Assembly: GCA_900544605.1 (NCBI GenBank)
Contig: UQVP01000012.1
Span: forward strand, 1-28,520
Direction: 5' to 3'
Length of the DNA: 28,520 nt
Origin: an uncultured Mycoplasmatota bacterium
Lineage (GTDB): Bacteria > Bacillota_I > Bacilli_A > RF39 > UBA660
Under the pieces are notes generated by a model that saw nothing but the letters and a program-made list of their open reading frames with translations, was not told where the DNA came from and made no database searches. A program made the translations under genes and the position numbers. Shown here piece after piece: positions 13,368-20,196 of this stretch (positions are counted from its first letter, which is position 1; every line of letters begins with the position of its first letter).

Positions 13368-15998
13368 TTAATTTTTTCTAGCTTTAATTGCAGCTTGTGC
13401 AGCAGCAAGTCTTGCAATAGGAACTCTAAATGGTGAACATGATACATAATCAAGTCCAATATTGTGGCAGAATTCTACTGAAGATGGATCTCCACCATGT
13501 TCTCCACAAATACCAATATGTAAATTTGGATTTACTGGTTTACCTAATTTAATAGCTATTTCCATTAACTTACCTACACCGTTTTGATCTAGTTTAGCAA
13601 ATGGATCATTTTCAAAAATCTTAGTATCATAATAAGAATTTAAGAATTTACCAGCATCATCTCTTGAGAATCCAAATGTCATTTGAGTTAAATCATTTGT
13701 TCCGAAGCAGAAGAAATCAGCTTCTTTAGCAATTTCATCAGCAGTTAAAGCAGCTCTTGGAATTTCAATCATAGTACCTACTTCGTATTCTAATTCAATT
13801 CCAGATGCTTTAATTTCAGCATCAGCAGTTTCGACTACGATATTTTTAACATATTTTAATTCTTTAACTTCACAAACAAGTGGAATCATAATTTCTGGTT
13901 TAACATTCCAATCTGGATGTTTTTTCTTTATATTAATTGCAGCACGAATAACAGCTTTTGTTTGCATTCTAGCTATTTCTGGATAAGTAACAGCAAGTCT
14001 ACATCCTCTGTGTCCCATCATAGGGTTTACTTCATGAAGTGTTGCAATTAAGTTTTTAATATATTCTACACTCTTACCTTGAGCTTTAGCTAATTTTTCA
14101 ATATCAGCTTCTTCTGTAGGAACAAATTCATGTAGAGGTGGATCTAAGTATCTAATAGTTACTGAATATCCTTCTAGTGCTTCATATAATTGTTCAAAGT
14201 CACTTTGTTGATAAGGTAAAATCTTATCTAAAGCAGCTTCTCTTTCTTCTACAGTATCTGCACAAATCATTTCTCTAAATGCAGCTATTCTATCTTCTTC
14301 AAAGAACATATGCTCAGTACGACATAAACCAATACCTTCAGCACCTAATTCTTTAGCTTTTTTAGCATCTTTTGGAGTATCAGCATTTGTTCTAACTTGT
14401 AGTCTTCTAAATTTGTCAGCCCAACCCATAACACGGCCAAATTCACCTGCTATAGTAGCATCTACTGTTTTAATAATACCATCATAGATATTTCCAGTAG
14501 TACCATCTATTGAGATATAATCTCCTTCATGATATGTTTTTCCAGCTAAAGTAAATTGTTTGTTTTCTTCATCCATAACAATATCACCACAACCAGATAC
14601 ACAACAAGTACCCATACCACGAGCAACAACAGCAGCGTGTGATGTCATACCACCACGAACAGTTAAAATACCTTGTGATGCTTTCATACCAGTAATATCT
14701 TCTGGAGATGTCTCTAATCTAACTAGAACAACTTTTTCTCCATTTGCATGCCATTTTTCAGCATCTTCAGCAGTAAATACTACTTTACCACATGCAGCTC
14801 CAGGAGATGCTCCTAAACCTTTACCAACTGGAGTAGCAGCTTTTAATTCTTTTTGATCAAATTGAGGATGTAATAAAGTATCTAAGTTTCTTGGATCAAT
14901 CATAAGTACTGCTTCTTCTTCAGTACGCATTCCTTCATCAACTAAATCACAAGCAATTTTTAAAGCAGCTTGAGCAGTTCTCTTACCATTTCTTGTTTGT
15001 AGCATGAATAATTTTCCATGTTCAACAGTAAATTCCATATCTTGCATATCTCTATAATGAGCTTCTAGAGTTTTACAAACTTCTTTGAATTGTTCAAATG
15101 CTTCTGGGAATTTATTAGCCATTTCAGTAATTTTCATTGGAGTACGAACACCAGCAACAACATCTTCACCTTGTGCATTTGTTAAGAATTCTCCAAACAA
15201 ACCTTTTTCTCCTGTAGCAGGATCACGAGTGAAGGCAACACCAGTACCACAATCATCACCCATATTACCAAATGCCATAGATTGAACATTTACAGCAGTT
15301 CCCCATGAATAAGGGATATCGTTATCTCTTCTATATACATTAGCTCTAGGATTATCCCATGATCTAAATACAGCTTTAATAGCTCCCATTAATTGTTCTT
15401 TTGGATCGTCTGGGAAATCAGTACCAATTTTTTCTTTGTATTCAGCCTTGAATGAATTAGCTAATTCTTTTAAATCATTAGCATCTAATTCAATATCTTG
15501 CTTAACGCCTTTTCTTTCTTTCATTTCATCGATAAGTTGTTCAAAATATTTCTTACCAACTTCCATAACTACGTCAGAATACATTTGAATAAATCTTCTG
15601 TAGCAATCCCAAGCCCATCTTGGATTATTTGATTTTTCAGCTATTACATTAACTACATCTTCATTAAGACCTAAGTTAAGAATAGTATCCATCATACCTG
15701 GCATAGAAGCTCTAGCGCCAGAACGAACAGAAACTAATAATGGATTTTCTTTGTCACCAAATTTTTTACCAGTAACTTCTTCCATTTTAGCAATGTACTC
15801 GTTGATTTGGCTTTGAATTTCTTCATTTATTTCTCTACCATCTTCATAATACTTTGTACAAGCTTCTGTTGTGATAGTAAATCCCTGAGGTACTGGAAGT
15901 CCAATATTAGTCATTTCGGCTAAGTTAGCTCCTTTACCACCAAGAAGATTTCTCATATCTGCATTTCCTTCAGTAAACGCATATACATATTTTGTCAT
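13368..15998 (-). CDS. ppdK: Pyruvate, phosphate dikinase
   Basis: Interconverts pyruvate, ATP and phosphate with phosphoenolpyruvate, AMP and diphosphate. In fermentative anaerobes it often runs in glycolysis to gain ATP from diphosphate, or supplies PEP. It is 876 aa, full length. The N-terminal ATP-grasp domain starts YAFTEGNADMRNLLGGKGANLAEM. The swivelling domain has the phosphorylated His in GGMTSHAAVVARGMG (near residue 455). The C-terminal TIM barrel has GLCRTEHMF, CFGTNDLTQMTFG and the catalytic Cys in IGICGEHGGDP. The start has AGGAGATG upstream. It is a single-gene unit; no PPDK regulatory protein gene is adjacent. Confidence 0.98.
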   Translation of the reverse strand: MTKYVYAFTEGNADMRNLLGGKGANLAEMTNIGLPVPQGFTITTEACTKYYEDGREINEEIQSQINEYIAKMEEVTGKKFGDKENPLLVSVRSGARASMPGMMDTILNLGLNEDVVNVIAEKSNNPRWAWDCYRRFIQMYSDVVMEVGKKYFEQLIDEMKERKGVKQDIELDANDLKELANSFKAEYKEKIGTDFPDDPKEQLMGAIKAVFRSWDNPRANVYRRDNDIPYSWGTAVNVQSMAFGNMGDDCGTGVAFTRDPATGEKGLFGEFLTNAQGEDVVAGVRTPMKITEMANKFPEAFEQFKEVCKTLEAHYRDMQDMEFTVEHGKLFMLQTRNGKRTAQAALKIACDLVDEGMRTEEEAVLMIDPRNLDTLLHPQFDQKELKAATPVGKGLGASPGAACGKVVFTAEDAEKWHANGEKVVLVRLETSPEDITGMKASQGILTVRGGMTSHAAVVARGMGTCCVSGCGDIVMDEENKQFTLAGKTYHEGDYISIDGTTGNIYDGIIKTVDATIAGEFGRVMGWADKFRRLQVRTNADTPKDAKKAKELGAEGIGLCRTEHMFFEEDRIAAFREMICADTVEEREAALDKILPYQQSDFEQLYEALEGYSVTIRYLDPPLHEFVPTEEADIEKLAKAQGKSVEYIKNLIATLHEVNPMMGHRGCRLAVTYPEIARMQTKAVIRAAINIKKKHPDWNVKPEIMIPLVCEVKELKYVKNIVVETADAEIKASGIELEYEVGTMIEIPRAALTADEIAKEADFFCFGTNDLTQMTFGFSRDDAGKFLNSYYDTKIFENDPFAKLDQNGVGKLMEIAIKLGKPVNPNLHIGICGEHGGDPSSVEFCHNIGLDYVSCSPFRVPIARLAAAQAAIKARKN

Positions 15999-16029
15999 CT
16001 AATCATCTCCTATTTTTTACGACATATTC

Positions 16030-16035
16030 ATTATA
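16030..16035 (-). promoter_or_regulatory. ppdK promoter (extended -10)
   Basis: TGTTATAAT, an extended -10 with perfect TATAAT; no convincing -35 at 17 bp. It lies between the tdk terminator and ppdK. Confidence 0.55.
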
Positions 16036-16060
16036 ACAAATATTTAGTTTAAAGCACAAT

Positions 16061-16087
16061 AAAAAAGTGCCAATTTGACACTTTTTT
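16061..16087 (-). terminator. tdk terminator
   Basis: AAAAAAGTG / CACTTTTTT inverted repeat with a 9-nt loop. It overlaps the tdk stop codon; the A/T runs on both sides would also let it act in the other direction. Confidence 0.7.
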
Positions 16088-16670
16088 ATGACTTTTTTTC
16101 AGATAATATAACTTTCTCTAAATAGCACTTACCACAAAGGGCTTCATACTCAATATTTTTAGTACCATCTATTACAACATCATCACCAGTTAATGCATAA
16201 ACACCATTAACTTTTCTTGCATTAAATCTAGCTTTTTTACCACACTTACAAATAGTTATTAATTCATCAAATGTATCAGCCAGTTCCATTAATCTTTTAC
16301 TTCCAACAAAAAATTCTCCTTTAAAATTTACCTTTAACCCGTAACAAATTACCGGAACATTTAACTCTTTACTGATATACCATAAATCTTCTACTTGTTT
16401 CCCGTTTAAGAATTGTGCTTCATCTACTAAAATGCAAGAAATGCTTTCTAAAGAAGTAACTTTACTTAAAATATCACCATTTTGAAGTAAAACATCAACT
16501 CTTCTTTCTAGTCCCATTCTGCTTACTAATTTATCCTCACCTTTAGTATCTACAACAGATTTTACTACTAAAACATTTAGTCCTTTTTCTTCATAATTGT
16601 GTGCTACTTGCATAAGCATGGTACTCTTACCTGCTCCCATCGCACCATATCTAAAATATAACTTTGCCAT
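16086..16670 (-). CDS. tdk: Thymidine kinase (type II)
   Basis: Phosphorylates thymidine to dTMP in the pyrimidine salvage pathway. It is 194 aa, the normal length for the tetrameric zinc-containing type II enzymes. The Walker A loop is GAMGAGKST (residues 9-17), the Walker B-like motif is CILVDEAQFL, and the lasso region and substrate site are at VICYGLKVNFKGEFFVGSKRL. The zinc ligands are CKC in the middle and CGKCYLE near the end. It starts 3 nt after the xer recombinase stop, so the two are co-transcribed. Confidence 0.96.
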   Translation of the reverse strand: MAKLYFRYGAMGAGKSTMLMQVAHNYEEKGLNVLVVKSVVDTKGEDKLVSRMGLERRVDVLLQNGDILSKVTSLESISCILVDEAQFLNGKQVEDLWYISKELNVPVICYGLKVNFKGEFFVGSKRLMELADTFDELITICKCGKKARFNARKVNGVYALTGDDVVIDGTKNIEYEALCGKCYLEKVILSEKKS

Positions 16671-16673
16671 ATA

Positions 16674-17567
16674 TTACCTCTTTCTAGCCCTTGGATGACA
16701 ATTCAGATAAACGCTGCGTAATCTTTCATTTGAAACATGTGTATATATTGCCGTTGTGTTTAAACTAGAATGTCCAAGCAATTCTCCAACACTATTTAAA
16801 TCAGCTCCATTATCAAGCATATGTGTTGCAAATGTATGTCTTAATGTATGGGGCGAAACATTAAACTTAACACTACTTTTTTTTACCACATTATCTACCA
16901 TCTGTTCTGTAGTTCTTACAGATATTGGTGTTCCTCTTTGATTCAAAAATAAATAATCACAACTTTTCTTTAATAACTCTACTCTAGATTCTTTTAAATA
17001 TCTATTAAGAAGGTGTAAACACTTATCGCCAAATAAAACATATCTCTCTTTGTTACCCTTACCTAATATTTTTATTCTTTTTTCACTAAAGTCTATATCT
17101 TTTATTTTAATATTAACAAGTTCTCCAACACGAATTCCCGTTGAATATAAAAGTTCTAAAATTGTCGCATCTCTAAGCCCTAAAACAGTATTAGTATCAG
17201 GAATTTCTAGTATATCTTCTAGTTCTTTATAATTTAAATAGACAGGTAATCTCTTTTCCTCTTTAGGGTTACTAATTAGTACCATTGGATTAAATTCGAT
17301 AATATTTTCACGTGATAAATATTTAAATAACGTTCTAAGTGAACTTAAATGTCGTGATATGGTTTTACTAGAATACTTTTTATTAAACATCTCATTTAAA
17401 TAATTTCTAAGTATTTTATAATCAACTTCTTTAAATGAAAAAATACATTCTTTGTTTAGAAAATTTATAAACTCCTCTATATCTTTTTTATAGTTTAATA
17501 CTGTATAGTTAGAATAATTTTTTTCTACCTCTAAATATTCTATAAACTTATCAACATCACGTATCAT
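16674..17567 (-). CDS. Tyrosine recombinase, XerC/XerD family
   Basis: Site-specific recombinase of the Xer type, which resolves chromosome dimers at dif with its partner; some homologues instead move integrative elements. It is 297 aa from ATG 17567, preceded by GGTGGTGAT; the upstream frame start lacks a ribosome site. The N-terminal SAM-like core-binding domain is about 1-95. The catalytic set is complete: Arg146 (TGIRVGEL), Lys170 (ILGKGNKER), His240 and Arg243 (HTLRHTFATHML), His266 (LGHSSLNTT) and Tyr275 (IYTHV). Length and lack of mobile-element neighbours favour a housekeeping Xer; whether C or D cannot be told. Confidence 0.93.
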   Translation of the reverse strand: MIRDVDKFIEYLEVEKNYSNYTVLNYKKDIEEFINFLNKECIFSFKEVDYKILRNYLNEMFNKKYSSKTISRHLSSLRTLFKYLSRENIIEFNPMVLISNPKEEKRLPVYLNYKELEDILEIPDTNTVLGLRDATILELLYSTGIRVGELVNIKIKDIDFSEKRIKILGKGNKERYVLFGDKCLHLLNRYLKESRVELLKKSCDYLFLNQRGTPISVRTTEQMVDNVVKKSSVKFNVSPHTLRHTFATHMLDNGADLNSVGELLGHSSLNTTAIYTHVSNERLRSVYLNCHPRARKR

Positions 17568-17582
17568 ACTATCACCACCATT

Positions 17583-17611
17583 ATTATACAATAAACATTT
17601 TTGTTTATAAA
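17583..17611 (-). promoter_or_regulatory. xer-tdk promoter (probable)
   Basis: Perfect TATAAT (17583-17588), TTTATA -35 (17606-17611), 17-bp spacer. Only 15 nt lie between the -10 box and the ATG, and these hold the ribosome site. Confidence 0.55.
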
Positions 17612-17614
17612 GAA

Positions 17615-17638
17615 AAAATCATGAAAATTCATGATTTT
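17615..17638 (-). terminator. Prepilin gene terminator
   Basis: A 10-bp stem AAAATCATGA / TCATGATTTT with a 4-nt loop, flanked by A/T runs; 6 nt after the stop codon. Confidence 0.8.
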
Positions 17639-17644
17639 AATTGC

Positions 17645-19021
17645 TTAACTTAATTTAGACCTTAGTACTTCTATAACTGGGCGAACGCCAAAGCTGACGC
17701 CACCTTCAATGGTGCTACTCGCCAAGGAGGCGGCGTAGCACACGTTCCAAGCACCGAAAGGGTAAGTCGCTTCAGGGGATATTGTCCAATATCCATACAT
17801 TGATACATCCGAATTATTTAAACATCCACGGCTTGTACATGATTTATCTGTTCTATCATATAACCATCCAAACTTACAACCACTTGTGTTTCCACTTTTA
17901 CATGTTGCACTTGCAGTAGATGTGTTTGTATCAAAATAAAATGCTGAAGTTGATATTTTTTCATCCCATGTTGTATTTCCTGTTATTTGTGCTACTTCTT
18001 GTGCTGTTATTAATCTTGCTTTATAATTACTATAATCTATTGTATATTTTGCTTTACTACCTTGTGTTGATTGATCCACTGTGTAATTCGATGGTGTTTC
18101 TGTTCCAACCCAAGTTTTTGTATCATCATTCAATTGTGTTAATACTTCACTTGGTCCACTTACATTACTTCCATGTATATTCCATGAGACCGTTGCTGTT
18201 GTATTATGATCTAATAATAGATTTACATTACTTCCTCCATTATCATTAAAAGCATAGAATTTCATACATCCACCTTTTACCCCTGTTTTACTTTGTGTTT
18301 CTGTATAATCACTACATTTCTTTCCTGTTGTTACATTAAAATATACTACTTCTCCATTGGCATATGTTTTTGCTTTTTTCTCTTCTCCAACAATTGTTAC
18401 GGTTACATCTCCTGTTGCTTTTGATAGTATTAATGTACCTGTTTCTTTATTCCATATATGTGTTGCTCCTGTTACTGTTATACTATCTGGTAATTGATAT
18501 CCTGTATTTGCTGTATATGTTAATGTTTTTGTTTCTGTACTACTTATAGTTGTTATTTTTTCTCCACTTACATTTTTTAAATTATATGATAATCTATATG
18601 TTTCTACTTTCATTGCTGTCCATTTATTATCACTATATACTAAACTATAATCCCCTATTGTCATAGTTGATGAGTTTTCCACTTCTCCATTGCTTATTTT
18701 TATAGTCCCTGATGTTGGCTTATTTCCTTCCATCTCAACAATAATTTTATCTTTATCATCTTCTCCACATCCTGATACTGGGCATAAATTCCCATCTGAT
18801 TGAACTATATATTCTCCTTCTAAGATGTTTCCTTCTAATCGCTTGGTTGCTACTGTTATTTCTACTTGTTTTATGTAGGTATCCGCACTTCTTTCTGCTG
18901 CTCCTTTCTTCGCATTCTTAATTGTATTCATTAGTATTGGTGTTGCAATTAAGGCTATTATTGCTAATACTACTATTACCGCTAGTAATTCTATTAAAGT
19001 GAATGCATTTTCTTTCTTCAT
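17645..19021 (-). CDS. Large type IV prepilin-like protein with lectin-like C-terminus
   Basis: A secreted, membrane-retained pilin-like protein of 458 aa, far longer than ordinary pilins (about 150 aa). MKKENA precedes FTLIELLAVIVVLAIIALIATPIL, a class III signal peptide with Glu at +5 and Ala rather than Gly before the cleavage site, followed by the hydrophobic pilin helix. Residues about 141-212 resemble a bacterial InlB-type repeat. Residues about 218-458 form a Cys-containing domain ending GWLYDR...YGYWTISPE...FGVRPVIEVL, like the DUF6273/C-type-lectin-like ends of surface proteins. No pilus ATPase, platform or prepilin peptidase gene is nearby. I chose ATG 19021 over an upstream TTG. 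Codons 418-447 differ sharply in composition (see findings). Confidence 0.9.
   Translation of the reverse strand: MKKENAFTLIELLAVIVVLAIIALIATPILMNTIKNAKKGAAERSADTYIKQVEITVATKRLEGNILEGEYIVQSDGNLCPVSGCGEDDKDKIIVEMEGNKPTSGTIKISNGEVENSSTMTIGDYSLVYSDNKWTAMKVETYRLSYNLKNVSGEKITTISSTETKTLTYTANTGYQLPDSITVTGATHIWNKETGTLILSKATGDVTVTIVGEEKKAKTYANGEVVYFNVTTGKKCSDYTETQSKTGVKGGCMKFYAFNDNGGSNVNLLLDHNTTATVSWNIHGSNVSGPSEVLTQLNDDTKTWVGTETPSNYTVDQSTQGSKAKYTIDYSNYKARLITAQEVAQITGNTTWDEKISTSAFYFDTNTSTASATCKSGNTSGCKFGWLYDRTDKSCTSRGCLNNSDVSMYGYWTISPEATYPFGAWNVCYAASLASSTIEGGVSFGVRPVIEVLRSKLS
17681..17770 (-). other. Adenine-poor, C-ending codon tract (candidate variable region)
   Basis: Thirty codons (residues 418-447) at the 3' end of the prepilin gene. 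By my hand count 12 of 90 coding-strand bases are A, 15 codons end in C and only one (GAA) ends in A. Residues to either side use ordinary A/T-ending codons. A short GGCGTTCGCC hairpin (17680-17690 area) closes the tract. The pattern fits a retroelement-diversified variable region or an imported cassette; neither is proven. Confidence 0.5.
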
Positions 19022-19053
19022 TTTGACCACTCTCAATCCTAATTCTTTTATAA

Positions 19054-19083
19054 ATTATAATCTATAATTTACTGCTTTGTCAA
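19054..19083 (-). promoter_or_regulatory. Prepilin gene promoter
   Basis: Perfect TTGACA (19078-19083), 18-bp spacer, perfect TATAAT (19054-19059). Confidence 0.8.
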
Positions 19084-19087
19084 TAAA

Positions 19088-19112
19088 AAATGAGAACTAG
19101 TTGTCCTCATTT
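19088..19112 (-). terminator. Terminator of the 341-aa gene
   Basis: AAATGAGGAC / GTTCTCATTT stem (one G-U) with a 5-nt loop and a T run on the minus strand. It contains the stop codon of the gene it ends. Confidence 0.75.
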
Positions 19113-20122
19113 GTAAATAACTTATAGTGATTATTATGTAATGACTTTGTTTTAGAAGAAGTAAAACCGCTATCTTCTTCATCTAAATATGATTCACTAT
19201 TAAGTTTTTCTAAATCACCAGGGTATTCTTCTTCGTCAGCACTATTTTTATACCTTTTTGGTTGTTCAGTATTTGTTTGTTTATCTAAATCTATAATATT
19301 GTCTAAATCAAAATCTGGAATACGAAGATGATTTTCTAAATCTCCTAAATATTCTTCTTCATCAGCATCATTTTTAAATCTTGTTGGTTCTTCTTGTAAT
19401 TTATAATCATCTATATGCATTAATAAATCTTTTTCAAATTTATCCCCTGCTTTTAATTTATCTAACACTTGTATTTCTTTCTCTATTTCTTTACTTTTAT
19501 TCATTAATGATTTAGAAGCTAGATAAGCAGAATATACATTATTTGGTGATGGTAACTTTAACTCTTGATATCTATTTTCATATTCTTTTAACACAGCTCT
19601 AATTATATCATAGTAACGATATGATTGTTTTATAGCACTTCGCCACTGTTCCATAACACGTTTAAATTTGGCTTCACTAACATTTCTGAATCTTAATTCT
19701 TTTGCATAGTAATCTAAAAAAATACGTTTATAATTTTTGCCGTTTTTTAAAGCATTAACATAATTTATATAATCTCTATTTTCTAAACTTAAAATAAAGT
19801 GACTATTTTTAGTTATTTCTTTAAAAATACGTATATCTTTTTTATATAATACTTTTATTCTTTTGACTGTTAAATCATCCTGTAACTCCGTTATAACAAT
19901 ACTTCCTGCATAACGTTTGTTATTGTCGGTTTCTACTTTTTGAATAAAATTTTGATGTTTGGATAAAAACTCATCTATAATACTAGCATATCTTTTTCTA
20001 ACCTCTTCTGATGAATTAAAATTTTTAGATATATACTCATCTAAGGCTTTAGCTTCCATCTTCTCTAAAGTTAAAGATATTTTCGCATCAGTATCTAATA
20101 CTAATGATAAAGTTCTTTCCAT
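19097..20122 (-). CDS. Hypothetical protein with repeated acidic tail, 341 aa
   Basis: I do not recognise this protein. From ATG 20122 (AGGTGA 5 nt upstream) it has no signal peptide or membrane span. Residues 1-235 are charged and probably mostly helical. The tail contains a 22-residue motif twice, at 244-265 (EEPTRFKNDADEEEYLGDLE...) and 286-307 (EQPKRYKNSADEEEYPGDLE...), 42 residues apart, in an acidic, probably disordered region. The repeat resembles a short linear binding motif used in two copies. It has its own promoter and terminator and lies between topA and the prepilin gene, which gives no clear functional hint. Confidence 0.8.
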   Translation of the reverse strand: MERTLSLVLDTDAKISLTLEKMEAKALDEYISKNFNSSEEVRKRYASIIDEFLSKHQNFIQKVETDNNKRYAGSIVITELQDDLTVKRIKVLYKKDIRIFKEITKNSHFILSLENRDYINYVNALKNGKNYKRIFLDYYAKELRFRNVSEAKFKRVMEQWRSAIKQSYRYYDIIRAVLKEYENRYQELKLPSPNNVYSAYLASKSLMNKSKEIEKEIQVLDKLKAGDKFEKDLLMHIDDYKLQEEPTRFKNDADEEEYLGDLENHLRIPDFDLDNIIDLDKQTNTEQPKRYKNSADEEEYPGDLEKLNSESYLDEEDSGFTSSKTKSLHNNHYKLFTNEDN

Positions 20123-20139
20123 AGACATCACCTAATTTA

Positions 20140-20168
20140 ATTATACATTATAATTTTAAAATAAGCAA
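20140..20168 (-). promoter_or_regulatory. Promoter of the 341-aa gene
   Basis: Perfect TATAAT (20140-20145), TTGCTT (20163-20168), 17-bp spacer; 17 nt from the -10 box to the chosen ATG. Confidence 0.55.
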
Positions 20169-20175
20169 AATAAAA

Positions 20176-20196
20176 GTGATTATTTTGTATAATCAC
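20176..20196 (-). terminator. topA terminator
   Basis: Perfect 8-bp stem GTGATTAT / ATAATCAC with a 5-nt loop and TTTTATTTT after it on the minus strand; it contains the topA stop codon. Confidence 0.75.

Noticed and set aside
14560..15285. Plus-strand open frames within ppdK
   Set aside because: Antisense to a fully conserved enzyme gene; no start signals or recognisable protein.
16756..17232. Plus-strand open frames within the xer gene
   Set aside because: Antisense shadows of the recombinase.
16674..17567. Xer recombinase as part of an integrative element or phage
   Set aside because: No att-like repeats, no phage or conjugation genes, and it is coupled to tdk; a housekeeping Xer is simpler.
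17920..18549. Leu/Tyr-rich plus-strand open frames that look like membrane proteins
   Set aside because: They are antisense to the prepilin gene; their hydrophobicity comes from its Thr/Asn/Lys-rich codons read backwards, and they have no ribosome sites.
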